64,000 nucleotides of DNA, taken from NCBI GenBank assembly GCA_030549495.1, contig JAUIRK010000109.1:255353-319352 (forward strand). The letters are read 5' to 3'. The first letter of the stretch is position 1. Each line of letters starts with the position of its first letter. The notes under the pieces are model-generated. The model was not told the DNA's origin. It ran no database searches and was given only the letters and a program-made list of their open reading frames with translations. This document shows positions 11,300 through 56,269 of this stretch, one piece after another. Both the position numbers and the translations under genes were made by a program. The stretch is from Nectonema munidae. Its lineage: Eukaryota; Nematomorpha; Nectonematoida; Nectonematidae.

Positions 11300-14149
11300 T
11301 TATTTTTTTTATTTCAAATAGTTTATTTTCTTATTTTTTACATTTATTATAAAGATTTTTATATTTTTTTCCGGTTGTTTATTTTTTCGATATTTCAATC
11401 TGATTGCTTTTGTTAAGTAATCTAAAATGTTTGACATTATTTAACATTTATGTAATTTATTTTAGCATTTTTATCTGTTCAAACTTTTTAATGGCTGATC
11501 CTCATTGTATATAGTGGTAGTCTAGGTTTTTTAAAGTTTTTTTCTATCATAGTAATAACTTTAATAAACTGCATTTTATTTTGCTCAAATTTTTTAAAGA
11601 TTAAATTAATAAAAAAATTTAATGGTAGTAAAATGAATAATTTTCTAACTTTATTTTCAATTTCTTTCAGTTAATCTAACATATTTTTTTATTATTTCTT
11701 AATAAGAATTAAAATTATGACGAATAGACAAAAAATAATGGATTTATTTGAATCAAATCTGTTTTTTTAATATGGATATTTTGGACGCCTCTCGATTTAT
11801 TATATAATTCTCAGTAGATCATCTATCAAAAAAGATAAAAAATCTTATTGATAAATGAATAATTTAGTCTCTTTGAATAAATTATAGTTATATAAAAAAT
11901 AATTTCCTATAATTAAAATTAAAATACACTTCATATTTAATTCATGTTGAAAACCTAGATATTAAATAACGGGACATTTTCTGCCAATTATCATGAGATC
12001 ATTGAGATAAAAGAAAAAGCTTTATCCTTTCCCTGCTGCTTCAATCCATTTCATTCCCAGGAATCGTGGCCTCAGCGACTTCTCCCTGTATGGTTAAAAT
12101 TTGTCTATGAAATGATTGAAGAACAACCGTTCTCATTTTAGAACTGAGTGATCCCTAAGATCGTCTATTTTAGCGCCACAATTTATTTTTCCTTAACCAT
12201 TTGGCTAAACACAGCTATTTTTAGCCATTTCTCAAAAAACGAAGATTTGAATAAATTTATATTAAAAAGTTTTTAAGTCTTAATAGTTTCATTCAGGCGA
12301 AATCCACCTTACACACTTGTAGAAAAACACATTATACTGAAAATTACAACACAAAACGTTAATTTTTTTCTTTGTCATTGTCCATCCAGGTTCGATCATT
12401 TAGTCATTATGGCAAATTTCTGCGTCTTTATTTTTTTTCTACGTATTTACATTCCTTTCTTCTTCAGTTTTTGACCTTTTTTATTTATGGTGGATTGCTC
12501 TCAAAAACATGTAATAGATTTAGTCCTAGCTCTAAAAATTATCCTAAACATAGTTTGAAAAGTTTATTAAAAAATTTTATTGTATACAACAAAAGACCGA
12601 CTCACTGATTAGGAAATGTCAAAAAATAAAAGCGCATATTCATTTTGCTAACAATGGAAAGTTCGAGTAGTGGGATATTACAAATTCAATTTGCCACTAT
12701 CTTTATTTTGACATTTTTATTTTCGTCTTTACAAAGAGCTAAGGCAAAAATGATATAATACTCTTTGAACATTTCACAAAATGAAATCTGCGCTTTTTCT
12801 TCCATCAATTAAACTCTTTTCTTCTTGATCGTATTTTTTCTTTTGACAATTGGAAATGATGCGATTTACGTTAATTTTTCCTTTAATTTTCATTTTCAGC
12901 AAAAATGAGAAATGCAAGAAAAAAGTCGTCAAAAGAGATCTCATGACATTCTACATAATTTATTTAATCAACAATGTTCCTTACTATCATGATTATCATA
13001 AACAATAAAGAAAAAGTAGTGATTATTATATACTTAATGTATCTCATGATCTATATTTTTTTATTGAAACGAAGTATTAATTTGTCTTATGTTTTAGAAT
13101 TAATAGAAAGGAAATCTATAAATAAGAACGGAACATTTTATTATAATGGACATTAAACCAACTAAAAAATTGCGTTAGTTAAAATGTAATACATGCTAAG
13201 ACAAATACACCTTCCTAAGTTAAAGGATATTTATGGAATAATATTTTATTCACAAAATTGTGGTGATATACTTATAAATTTGAAAAAAGCTGTAATAAAA
13301 ATTACATTATTGATATGTTTTTAAAACTTCTCTCTATGAAAAATGTCTAATGATCTTAAAAACTAAATAGCAAAAAAAAACATTATTTTGGAGTGATCTT
13401 TACAAATGAACTTTTTGAAAACATTGTCTTTTTTATCAGTGTTTAGGGAAGACATTGAAAAAGAGAATCATACGCACTTGTCTTGATCATGATCCTAAAA
13501 ATTATGTTATAAATTCAAAAAATGCGATGTTTGATCAAATTTTTTATATTATATTTTTCTATATATTTAACGTTATTCTTGTTTAAGTTTAACTCTACCA
13601 CTTTCCATAAGTTGCAAGTAAATTTTAATGCTTGTAGAATATATATATTTTCCTTTTATCAAATTTTAAAAAAGCTCAAAATTTCCCTCTTAAATGTTCA
13701 TATATTATGTTCTCTGAATTACCCATCGAGCCTAGTGAAAAAACTTTGACGCTTGCGCTCTATGGGGGCCCTTTTGAAATTTTTGGGTCGCTCTGAAAAT
13801 CAAGAGTAGCAAGTTATCTATTAAAATTTTCTATTGATTTGAACAAAGCAGTACTTTGGATAATTTTTATCATAAGTAACTATGAATTTGTGTACAAAAA
13901 AGTTATAATTCCTTTCCCACTATTCTCAAGTGCTTAAGATACTTTTACTCCTTCCCACATATTGTGTGGAGAGTTGCAATGTCTGAATTAATATCAGTAA
14001 TGCCAAACTGAACCTTAAAATTTGGAAGATAAACACCAAACTTAAGGCTCGCATAGAATGGAGGATAATATAAAAATAATATTAAATTTTATCGTTGTAT
14101 TTCACATTAAAAACATTTTCTATTATTTTTTGGTTTTCTCTGCCTTTTC
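11300..14149. other. No recognisable gene
   Basis: About 2.8 kb of AT-rich sequence with no supported coding region. 12040-12110 has a small GC-richer block between an AG and a GT that could be an exon (ESWPQRLLPVW) but there is nothing to link it to. Confidence 0.5.
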
Positions 14150-14997
14150 CAGGGTTTCGGAACCAGAAAAAATTGTCTGGCTCCAGCTCCGGAGCAGAAA
14201 TATTTTACTCTCCAGCTCCTTCAATTTTTTTAATCATTAATAAAAACTGATTGTAGCTATACTACGTACATAATATCTAGAAAAGGAAATTATCTAGTTG
14301 TTTTATTATAGGCTTACAATTGATAAAGATTATATCTACACTTTAATTTATTATATTTTTTAATGCTTTGATTTTACACGAGGCATAACGTTCATAAAAA
14401 AGGCACATGCAGAACATTAATAGCTTTGTATTATATATACATTGACAGAGAAAACCATCTTGAATATAAATACAGTATAACTGAAATAATACCTACTCAA
14501 GCCTTTCGATAAAGGAAGACAAAGGAGCCAAACCCCTCTATGAAACTCCCTTGAGACAAAAATGTATACGTTCATAGTCCGGGTCTCTAAGAAAGCTTCC
14601 CTTTCGTGCTTGGAAAATTTATTTAATTCTTACCCAGCACGGGAAATTTTCCCTAGCAATCTCCTACACCTGTTGTATATGTTCTACTACAAAATTTCTC
14701 TATTTCATGTAAATGTCATCTTCACTCACACCATACATTCATTTTACTTATATTTATATGCTTTATATATTCACTATTTTTATTAGTGCTTATTTTATTT
14801 ATATAAATAATTTTATGATAAAAGCCTACAAAGTTTGAAATATTCCATTTCAAAATCCCCATCTTCAAACATAAAAAGTAAAAAGTAATATATAAAACAT
14901 ATATTTTTTAGAATGATTAAGAAATTTAAATATTTTTAAAATTGTATTAAGTATTTAATTATAGGAGCTCAAGATAGACTTTCTTCTCCGACTCCTG
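14150..14997. mobile_element. Possible hAT remnant with CAGGG and CCTG ends
   Basis: The left edge reads CAGGGTTTCGGAACCAG with nearby GGCTCCAGCTCCGGAGC; the right edge carries CTCCGACTCCTG, whose complement CAGGAGTCGGAG is a common hAT terminus. The two ends match only in the first bases and flanking 8-mers do not agree, so the pairing is tentative. Confidence 0.25.
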
Positions 14998-14999
14998 CT

Positions 15000-15965
15000 C
15001 CCTCATTACCCACTAAATTTTGACATCATATTTCCCCTTTGGGTCCAAATGAACCCATTAATCAAAACACAATTTAGTTCCGTATCGAGCTTTGTTATTT
15101 TAAAATACAAAAAATAATAGAAAAGCAACAGTATTTTTGCAAACTTTGTTGTGATGCATTTTACAAACAAAATGCTAACATTTCTAACACATTGAATGAA
15201 ACTTATTGTCGGTACTATACATCTACTACCCCTTTTTCTTTTGAGTTTTATAGTTATTCCGTGTTACTTTGCTCTTTCTTTCTATCTAGAATCTAGATGA
15301 TTAGGGTTATGACATATTGTAAAATTGAAAAAGTGTACTTAAAAATGATGAACTTTTCCTTTTTATTTAATAAAAGTGTTTTCATTCAGTTCACTCTAAC
15401 CCTTCGGCGCATCTTGGATCAAAAGTCGAAGAAAAGAACAGTTAAGCTCATAGAAGACATTTATTTAAAAAATATATAAAATTAAGTTATTTTATTACAA
15501 TTTATAAACTTATCATTTATTGCTTTTACATGTATTGCTACCAGCTACCATATTTGTACGAAAGATGTCAAGAATAGACTCCTCTGATACCCAATGAGTA
15601 TTGAAACTTTTTATAGCTTTTGGGCAATTCTTGCATCAAAAAGGCTAGTTTGAAGATCATCATATATTTCTTTAGAATATAACTGCTTTGAAAACCATGC
15701 TGTTGACCGTGCGTCAGCTATAAAATCACAAGCAGTTTTCAATTGGTTTCTACATTTCGGTATTAGGAAGAAAGCAACAAAAAAAGCTTCTTTTATTTGG
15801 AACAGACGAACCAAAGAAATGTCTCCTTAATAAAAACAAAATTATTATATCGTGTTTCAGCTTCTAAATTTTGAAGCGTGTTCTTTTCTTTTCTTAATAA
15901 TGGTAGGCGGACGATTTCTTCTTTTAAGTGCACGTGCCTGACTGTATAATTGATTTCCCTTAAGC
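15000..15965. other. No assigned gene; short minus-strand coding-like runs
   Basis: Between 15540 and 15960 the minus strand has broken coding-like runs (SFNTHWVSEESILDIFRTN, ADARSTAWFSKQLYS, VHLKEEIVRLPLLRKEK). They look like one decayed protein, probably a transposase, but no diagnostic motif is visible. Confidence 0.35.
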
Positions 15966-16231
15966 CAGGGGTGCACTTCCTTAAAACTATTGTAGGGTAC
16001 ACTTTTTTTATAATTTTTAAATTTTATTTTAAAAAAATTTGTCTGAAGTCAAACAAGTAAAGTAATATAGAAAGTCTACTCACAAGCCAAACAATTATTT
16101 GATATAAAAAGGATATAAAATTGAAAAAATTCTGAATTATTGGTGGAGCGGAAAGCTTTTCGACCAACCTTGAAATTACATTTAGGGTAGAGGGCGTCGT
16201 CGTCGTCCCCCCTCACGGGTGTGCGCCCCTG
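15966..16231. mobile_element. hAT MITE with CAGGGG[T/C]GCAC inverted ends
   Basis: A 266-bp element with left end CAGGGGTGCAC and right end, reverse complemented, CAGGGGCGCAC (10 of 11 identical). Flanking octamers CCTTAAGC and TCTTAATG share five of eight positions, consistent with a decayed hAT target duplication. The interior has a CGTCGTCGTC run and no transposase. It belongs to the same terminus class as the copy at 2337. Confidence 0.6.
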
Positions 16232-16552
16232 TCTTAATGTCAATAGTAGTTGTACTTTCATCTATTCTAAGCCTCTCTATAAGCTTTTTTAGCCTTATGG
16301 GGAGAGAAGCATTTTGCGACCCCCTTAACTAAGATTTCTATTGTACAAAATTAGCTGAATTAATTCCTTCAAACTTTGGTTTTTCATAAAATCGCTAGCT
16401 GCATCTTTTGATACTATTTTAACGGTAGTTGAGTGAGCCCCTCATGACAAAAACTGTCAATCAAAATCAAATGTAGATTTTTTTCAAAAAAAATTTTATA
16501 TTATAATGTCTATAACTTATATATTGGAACACATAACATTTACATATACATA

Positions 16553-17020
16553 CAGTAACGTAACCAGAAATTTTTATTTGGAGGGGCCAAATAGGGCACT
16601 TATATACATGCATACTTACTGGCTGTGTCTAAAATTAAAGCATTAAAGCTGCTTATAAAACTCTTCACTTTGTGTTTATAAGCTCCTTTCTCTACTTGTG
16701 TCCTATTCTTTGTTAAGGTTTTAGATTTTATCATGGTCAATATTTCTTATCTTCGTTCCTCGTAGCAAAGAGGAGTTTTTTATTGTAAATCTGCTTTCTT
16801 ATTTCAGGCAGAAGGCCCATCTTAACAAAGTTAACAGTTTGATCATTACCCGCAATGATATCAAACATTTTTCTATATTTTGATTTTATTGCTTTATATT
16901 GTTGGTATAAGCCCATTGTCAAAAATTAATTCAGTATTTCATTTTAATTTGTAAATTTCAATTTTTTGATGGTGGGGCCCATAACTTAGATGGAGAGGCC
17001 CGGCCCCAAGTGTCTCATAG
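16553..17020. mobile_element. Possible hAT remnant (CAGTAACGTAACCAG start)
   Basis: The start resembles the widespread 'CAGTGGCGTAGCCAG' hAT terminus followed by a TTGGAGGGGCC block; the right side has GGTGGGGCCC and GAGGCCCGGCCCC. A 61-codon minus-strand frame inside (SKYRKMFDIIAGNDQTV) shows no known motif. No matching right terminus or duplication was found. Confidence 0.3.
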
Positions 17021-17994
17021 CTGTATACATAAAACACGCTAACTTTGTATCAAATGTCTATCAAAATTTTGATCGATGATAAATTGCTTATGAAAACATT
17101 CATTCGAATTTTAAATAAATATAATTTTTTGTACCAAATCGACCATGCTGATTTCATTTCTCAACTCAGTTTTACTTTTGAGGTGAGAAATCGATTATTG
17201 TATGTCCACTCATGATTGAATAAGAGTTTACCTATTTTAGATCTATCGCGACCACGACTTTTTTAAATCGATATAGCCTTTTTTTCCACCTAGAACAATT
17301 TTTAAACGGTTGGTTGTTTTAATCCTAAGCTTCTAGAAATACCTCCAATGCATCCTCCATTTTTGCATCTATAAGCTTTTTAGTTCACTTGAATTTTTTT
17401 TAGCAGTTTTAGGCGTTGAAGATTTCATTAAAAAATGCACATCACAGAATCACAGGAAAAACAGAAACAAATTATACAATGCAACTGTAAAGAATTTGGT
17501 AGATAGAATTGTTCGAATATTTTAAGCTTATGATGGCAAACACAAGACTCATCATTGCAAAGGTATGACTAAAGTACATGAGTAATGGTTGCATTGCAAT
17601 ACTATGACTCGCTTGAACCAAAATCTGTATTTGTACTCTAGTTTTTTTAACTCGAACCGTAGTTAATAGAAGTTTTATAAACTATATGAATTCTAGGATT
17701 CCTTGAATTAAAATCAAATCGCAGCATCATTTTTCTTCCAATACTAATTTGTTTGAATGCGAATTTCTCTTTGTTCACCTCTGCTAATAAACAATTTTCC
17801 GTGCATAAACTGACTTGTCATGATTTATGCATAATTCTTTTTAATTATGAATTTCTAATTAAACTCTCGCATAATAACCTTTGCTGAATAAAAATCAAAA
17901 TTTTCTTTCTACTACAATCAATTCTTTTAAATTTTAGATTATATTAAGCTAAAAAATAAATATTACAACAAATCAATGAGATTTTTAAAATAGG

Positions 17995-18410
17995 TTTGAT
18001 TCCACCACGCTAATGAAATTTGATGCAAGTGTGTTTGAGTATCAGAAAGCTTTTTCACGTTTGAATCTGTTAATCGTGATCTATACTTGCTTTTATTTAT
18101 TTTCATAGAAGAAAAAGCTTGTTCACATCTCTATGTACGACAAATATATTTTTGTACAAACTTCCTTGTTTCCTGCAAATCTTCTCCATGCAATGATTTC
18201 CAGACATTAATTACATCAGAAGCATCTTTCAAAGATGAAAATTCATTGAATTTAATTTTCTTTGCTTTAAGTTCAACAAGTTCCATCTGTATTTCACTAG
18301 GCACATTTGAAATCTTGTGCTCATCTAGTGAATTTGGATCTATAAATGCAAAAAGACTTTTTTCTTCTTCAAATTCGCTAAAACGACTCTTTCAATAACT
18401 AGTTGTATCC
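17995..18410 (-). pseudogene. hAT transposase C-terminal fragment, ZBED5/GTF2IRD2 type
   Basis: On the minus strand the reading EEEKSLFAFIDPNSL, then VPSEIQMELVELKAKKIKF, and then RCEQAFSSMKINKSKYRSR with LTDSNVKK following matches the C-terminal dimerisation region of ZBED5/GTF2IRD2-like transposases ('..LCEQ.FS.MK..KSK.RSRLTD..L'). An in-frame stop precedes RCEQ, so the copy is dead. The N-terminal two thirds are missing. Another part of this family sits at 5832 on the other strand and at 26440 and 31575. Confidence 0.75.
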
Positions 18411-19098
18411 ATTTTTATTATAACTACATTCTTAAATCAAATGTGGAAAGTTGCCTAGATCCAGTTTTTGCATTTGTAAAGTGATTTGGAAGGGACATTT
18501 GTAGCGAGAGCTGGGAGTAGTCGCTAAAAAACGTAATGAATTCACACCGACTCTTCGCTTCAGACAAAGGAAAATTTCTTTTTTCTTTATTTAATAACTG
18601 ACTCCCGCCCCAATTCCTTTAACATCCCGAATATGCTTAGAATATTGGGGGCACCAAGCAAAAAGATACATTTCGCCCGGATTTATATCCATGTGAGGAC
18701 AATCAAATTAAAATATCATGTATTTGAAAACTACTTAAAATGCCATGTATTTTACAGGATAAAAAACTTCCTTTTTTATCACCATGTATAGCTAATGATT
18801 ATTTTCTTTCGATAAATTGATGCTACAGTGTCATCATCACGCACGACATGGTTTGTCTGCGAATTGTGATATAATCCCTTTTATCTCTAAAATAATTCGC
18901 AGTAAAATCTATTTTGCGCACTTCAGCCTTTTTTGAAATTCGTAGTGTACTTTTGTATAAATGTACATATAGAACTATCATGCCAATAAAACGTGATGTG
19001 TATCATGCTGAAAATGATCTCTATAACAACAACCTTTAAACTAGAACACTTTTCATAGTATTGCGCATGTTTCTATGAATGTCCTTGTTTAGTCTTTA
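18411..19098. promoter_or_regulatory. Upstream region of the TAO kinase gene
   Basis: This is the 690 bases before the TAO start codon and should hold its promoter and 5' UTR unless an upstream non-coding exon exists. I see no clear TATA box or initiator. An inverted CTGCGAATT / AATTCGCAG pair lies near 18858-18905. A 'gggggcacc' patch at 18648 looks like repeat debris. Confidence 0.3.
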
Positions 19099-37910
<18,812 letters not shown>

Positions 37911-37949
37911 GGATCGCTTCTTTATTTATCATCTCCTTCCTCATTTTGT

Positions 37950-37955
37950 AATAAA
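37950..37955 (+). terminator. Polyadenylation signal of TAO
   Basis: AATAAA 40 bases after the TAO stop, followed by a T-rich stretch. It fits a very short 3' UTR. Confidence 0.6.
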
Positions 37956-39167
37956 TATTTTTACTGTACTGCCATTTCCTCCAAAATAATGATCTATACG
38001 CCGACCACTCTAACATTAATTTCTTGATGTGCGTGTGCATATTTCCTGACTCCTTGTTGGCATTCATCGCATAATTAGCGCGCGCTAAAACCACTCCGAG
38101 AAAATGCTGTACCTTGATTTGAACATTGACTAGCATTACTTTAGTAACTAGCTTTACTGAACATTAATTACCATAAATCAACATCTGTTGAACACAAGCA
38201 TAAAGGTAAGTCGACAACCGGGAAATTTTCTGATAACATGACTACGATTTCACAAGTGCTGCCCGTTTTGAGATAGTCACCAAGATAACAAAATATAAAA
38301 CGTAAAAATTTTGGGTATTTTGCCTGACTTAAACATTGGGTATTATAAAAATTCGTTTTTTTTTACATTTTTACAATAAAATTAGCTCAAAAGATTCTTT
38401 CCTTTATAAAAATATAAAATTAGATAATATAATATGAATTTTAAGATTAATAAAAAAATTAAAAAGTTTATTTTATTATAATTTTGTTTTTTATGAAAGA
38501 AGCTCAAACTATTATATAAAATTTTTGCAACAGAAAAGTCAAACCCTCGTGTTCTTGGCTTACAATTTATTACTGAACAATACTTGATGTTTGCAAAACT
38601 TTCTTGAGGTGGAATAAGAAAGAAAGTTTTTGATTGGTTGGGACATTTGGAACGAATCCGCTTTGATGCCTCACTAAGTTTTCTAGATAGCATTTTCAAA
38701 AAACTTTTCTGCCCTCTTCTCTTGAGAATCAGGACATATATATATGCTTTTAATCCAGGCGTTGAAAGCGGCTATATCTATGTTAGAAACATTGACATAG
38801 TCCAAGCAATACTACGTTTATTAGAAGTATATTATCTTTCCATTCCATTAAAACAGTCTGCCCCATTTTATCTTGATTTTATATCAAAATTTCAGTCTTA
38901 TTTTTATACATATTTTTCAGGCTTATGATAATATTTCTACCAAATTTCAAAAATGAAATTCAAGATGTTTTCAAGAGTAATATGAAAATTTTCAAGGTTT
39001 ACAATATTATTTCATTTACATCGATTGTATGAAATTATAAGTTCAAACTTTTTATTTTATGAAAAAGAGAGCATATATTTATAAGTAAGCGTTTTAACTT
39101 TGTGAAAGATTGCTTTTTATTAGTTTCGCTTCTTGATCAATTTTTGTAATTTCATCTGTACCATTTC

Positions 39168-39450
39168 TTAAATTTTCTTTCTTTTTTCTTCAAGCTCTTT
39201 CAAATCCATCTCCATTTTTCTCTTCATTTCTTTTCTAAACTTTTCGGCGTTTACTTCGTTTTGCTTTTTATCTAATGCATCATAAAGATTTTCAGAACAT
39301 TCTTTATTAATCGAAAATGATCTTTCTACAGAAGCATTACCGTGGAAGAGAGTGAGAACGATACACACAACTTTTTTAAGTTCTTCACTATTTTCATCGA
39401 TAAGTTTAAAAATTTGATTCCAAAAAACATCTAATTTTCTGCAGTTTTTA
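39168..39450 (-). pseudogene. hAT transposase C-terminal fragment
   Basis: Minus-strand reading FWNQIFKLIDENSEELKK, VVCIVLTLFHGNASVERS and FSINKECSENLYDALD matches the hAT dimerisation motif '..L.LPHGNA.VER.FS..k', followed by a Lys/Glu-rich tail with a TAA at 39168. This differs from the GTF2IRD2-type C-terminus at 17995, so it is a separate hAT lineage. The upstream part is missing. Confidence 0.65.
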
Positions 39451-39971
39451 TTACAATATTATGTTAATTGAATGATGAAGGAGTGAATATTCTCTATTAC
39501 ATGAAACATTCCTTCAATTCCTATTCATTTTTCGGCAACAATCATATGCAACATTTCAAGTTTCATCATGGAGAGTTAAACTTCAGATAACAACTAGTAC
39601 AACAAAATTCTAAGGCAAACTTAATTGAGGGAAATTTTCTATACATCAGTATAACGAGTCTTCTTTTTCATTAGTAAAGACTGGAAAGCGGATGAGGCAA
39701 TAAAAGCAAAGTGGTGATTCATGATAAGATTAGAAAAAACGAGGTTTTATGATTTATGGCATTGGGGGATTCCAGAAGTGAGGAGGGGGAATAACAAAAA
39801 ATTCAAGTGGACATAAAGCACCATTGAAAAACGCTGTCATTTTTGATATTAAGATTTTATTTATCAGTTTTTTTCTAACATCAGTTCTTTGACATCAGTA
39901 AAAAAGAGGTTTTCAAAGTTGGTAGACTCCACCCTTGAAGTTGTTCATTCAAGAGAAGCTTGAAGAAGCTT

Positions 39972-40211
39972 TCATTCAGGTTTTGACGCTGTATTACTAA
40001 TTTGTACATTTATGTTGGACATGATGTACACAACTGTGAAATTTCGCTCAGGGTGACGTTTAGGAATGTATGAAACATAATTAGAATAAATGGCTCTACT
40101 ACCACATTCACTAAATTTGAGCTCCTTGAGATAAGGCAGTCTGAAAATGAGGGGAATAATCCTTCTTTTGGATACCTTGTGCTCTGATTTAAGGCTATTT
40201 TTTAAATGCAC
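39972..40211 (-). pseudogene. piggyBac transposase fragment
   Basis: Reads RLPYLKELKFSECGSRAIYS then YIPKRHPERNFTVVYIMSN. This aligns well with the piggyBac copy at 44535 (EHLKGLKLNECESKFLYTS, YIPQKHARKNFKVVYCLSS), so both come from one piggyBac family; this copy lies on the opposite strand. Only 80 codons remain. Confidence 0.6.
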
Positions 40212-41512
40212 GACAATTCTTCTGATATGTTCAATTGCGTATCTAAGCTTGAAAATTTCATTAAAATGTGTCCTATAAAATTTTTATCATGCAAAAATTC
40301 TCATTTGCCATTTTTATAAATTTGAAAAAAATTTGTGAAATTGTAAAGATTAAATAAATTTTACTACACGTTTGTTTGTCTCGAACTTCGAGTTTTTAGA
40401 TCGTCCTTTGAATTTGACGCAATGAGATTTAACTGTATACCACATAAAAAATATTTATAAAATGATGGTTTTATAATAATCAATCCTTTGAATGAGAACC
40501 AGCTATTACATTCTTTTTCTTGCTGTCATAATTGCTCCTATTTCTCCATACACTACTAAAACAAAAAGATGAAAGAAAGCATGATAACAATTGGAAAATG
40601 TAACTTGCAATAAAGAACTTTAAAAACTCACGCGTAAAATTTATTTGAATAATGGCAAGAGATTTATTAATAAAATTAAAATGTATAAAAAGGCCAAAAC
40701 TAAAATACTTGTTAAAATTATGCGATAATTTAAGTTAAAACGGTAGGTTCTTTCACGTTTCTTGGTTAAAAGATCCTTTATGAGATGGCGCATATGTTTA
40801 AAAGGGATTTTTTTCGAGAAACTTGACTAGAAATAGATTTATGGCGTTTGTCGATCTTGAAAAAAAGGGCATCACTGTTGTCATCTATAGAAAAAAGGAA
40901 AAGGTAAAATAAAATTCCGTGGCATTTCTAACATGCATAAATAATGGATTTTTATTAAATTGTCATTTTTCTTTTTTTTTAATAAAATAATTCTTTACTC
41001 ATTTGCGAATAATGGTCATCAATTTCAAAGAGGCAAGAACAGTATTATTGTTTGACAAAAAAATTCATGAAGGAATTTCTTAATTAATTTATTTTTTACA
41101 AAAATCACGTTAAAATATGCTCCTTTAATTGGTCATTAATGGGTAAATAAAAGAGAAAAGTATTTTTACACTTCATCGGATAAAAAACTGTTTTTATTCA
41201 AAAAAAACCTGTGAAATGTAATTTACATTCACATAGTTTAGCTAGGCTTCAAAATACCACAAACGAAAACGTGTAAAAAAAGCTGAAGATTAAAATTCAC
41301 ATAAAATGTGTGCAAAGAATATGTTTCTTGTTCCTGCTTAACGCACCACGCATACTCATACTATACTTATACGCTGTTTTATAGTTTATATGCATGAGTA
41401 GCCATTAATTACGGCCAAATATATGATTGAATAGCGTAAGCACATACAGAAGAAGCTGCTAATATAAGAACTATGCTTAACCCTGAACACGTTTCTGTTG
41501 TTGGGGTTCTTA

Positions 41513-41740
41513 GAAAAAAATGCTCATCTAATGTTTTCTTCATTCATGGTCTAGGTGGCACAAGTAAGACTTTAAAAATATAACGACATTAAACATTAAA
41601 GAGATTATTATTATTAGTCGTAATTTGAATGTCCTTACTTGTGCTGGACAGGAATTGCTGCCATTTTGTTAGAAAAAGGCAGAACTGTTCATTCTCTCTT
41701 TAAGTTACCCGTTCCTATTTTGCCACTTGTAATATCAAAC
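41513..41740 (+). pseudogene. Helitron/PIF1-type helicase fragment
   Basis: FFIHGLGGTSKTL (41535-41573) is a Walker A box of PIF1/Helitron helicases (usual FF.DGPGGTGKT) with Gly replaced by Ser. After a disruption, TCWTGIAAILLEKGRTVHS then LFKLPVPIL (41640-41737) matches the next conserved block 'A.SGIAA.LL..GRT.HS.FKLP'. No Rep/HUH domain is visible nearby, so this is an orphan fragment; a PIF1 pseudogene cannot be excluded. Confidence 0.65.
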
Positions 41741-41844
41741 CAAATAATAAACATTGCGATTTTCCTAATTCATCGATTTATCTGCGAGACAAAAGTTATA
41801 AATATAACCTATAGGATTTTTACATGACGATGTATATCATCTCT

Positions 41845-42100
41845 ACGTCACTGTTGGTAAACAGTTGGTAGAATACAGAGGTAACTCTGTTAAAATTTAC
41901 GATCCTTCAAACCGGGATCATTATGGTTGAAAAGTATATCGCTTACGTGAAGATAAAAACTATTTGTTTCAAGATCAGAAATAAATGTTTGATGCACGAT
42001 ACTTCTTAGGGAAAGCAAGACTTTTTTCAACAGATTTTTAATAGATTATGATTGGTTCATTGAAAAGACTGTTTCAATTTACGGCATTTGTAAGGTGCAT
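41845..42100 (+). pseudogene. piggyBac transposase fragment (DDE region)
   Basis: Reads LTVGKQLVEYRGNSVKIYD then PSNRDHYG and KVYRLREDKNYLF, the 'TIDEQLV.FRGR...K.Y.P.KP..YG.K' block around the first catalytic Asp, which is Gly here. Several stops follow. It is diverged from the copy at 44251, so a different insertion. Confidence 0.55.
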
Positions 42101-42777
42101 GAATACTTGAAAGGTCTTGGAGCTGTTTTCAAAATAATTTCATTCATTTTTGTATGTGTTAAAAAAATGGTCAATTTGCTTCAAAAATATTTAATACCTT
42201 CTTTGATATATATTCTACATTAGCAAAATGCTGTTTACATAAGTTAATTGTCTTCCATATTTTTACAATGAATGTGAGATACACTAAGAGAGTCCATGTT
42301 TTCTTAGGTATCACCCAAAACATTCTGTTAATCATGTATATACAATACGACATATGTATATTAAAATTCTACACAAAGGGCAATTAAAAAAGTTAGTGGT
42401 CTACATTAACCATAATTAAAATTGCTCAAAATTAGAAACAAAAAATATTAAACATTCACAAACATTGTGCTCCATATAAAGAAGTCTTTTTAGGCAAGCA
42501 GCTTACTGTCATTCAAACTGGGTGAAATGTATGATGACTTGGTTTAAAGGTTACTTTCGTTTTTAGCCTTAAATTACGTTTTGGAAATCTAATTAGACGA
42601 AAAATGTAACGACTACAATGCTAACATAAAAGACAAGACATATTCGTGGCATGAAATAAATTCAGAGTAGAAATGATTTACAAATAAATGCATGGAACTT
42701 GAAAAGGTTTAAAATGTGATTTTATATCTTTCAAAGCAAAAACGTGGATGAATGTGCGACTTTTAGGATAAACTTAC

Positions 42778-55624
<12,847 letters not shown>

Positions 55625-56260
55625 AATAAATTTTGGGACAATTTAAAAATAACATTATTAAAATAAAAATATTAGAAACGAAAATATATTTTTATTATTT
55701 ATTTGACTTATATGTCATTTTCTACCTTCTTATTCTCGCTCTTTTTTTTTAAATTTTTTTGTATTAAAGTGTTTCTTTCAAATCTTACTTTTTTTAGTTG
55801 ATGGTATCGCATCAATTTCTAAGTCGCAATATTTTTTATCAAAACTTTGTACATGTAATGCCCATAAATCACCATTTTGGACTCTAAAGACTCTATTGAA
55901 AAACAAAACCATAAAGTTTAACTTGATATTTAAAGATCGTTGATATTTATTGTCTTGAATCTGATGACTCTTGTCTTGAAATCATTTGAATACGTTGACT
56001 TTTTTCTACCATCATAATCTTCTTCTTTCTTATTTACTCACATTTCAATTGATCTAAAATAGGTTCTAAATTTGATCTGAATAACTATAAACCTGTCTCA
56101 ATAATTCCATGGTTTAAAATGCTTTTTAAATTTCCGTTATAATTATAAATTAAATTATTATTAAATTCCTATATAATAATTATTTTGAAAATAATAAATT
56201 TTTTCATCTTTACAGTTTTCTTTTAGGAATCTTATGTCAATTGAAAATCTACATTCAGTT
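55625..56260. promoter_or_regulatory. Upstream region of LKB1
   Basis: The sequence just above the LKB1 start codon on the minus strand, expected to contain its 5' UTR and promoter. I see no clear core promoter element. The LINE relic starts about 650 bases upstream. Confidence 0.3.
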
Positions 56261-56269
56261 TTTTTAAAT

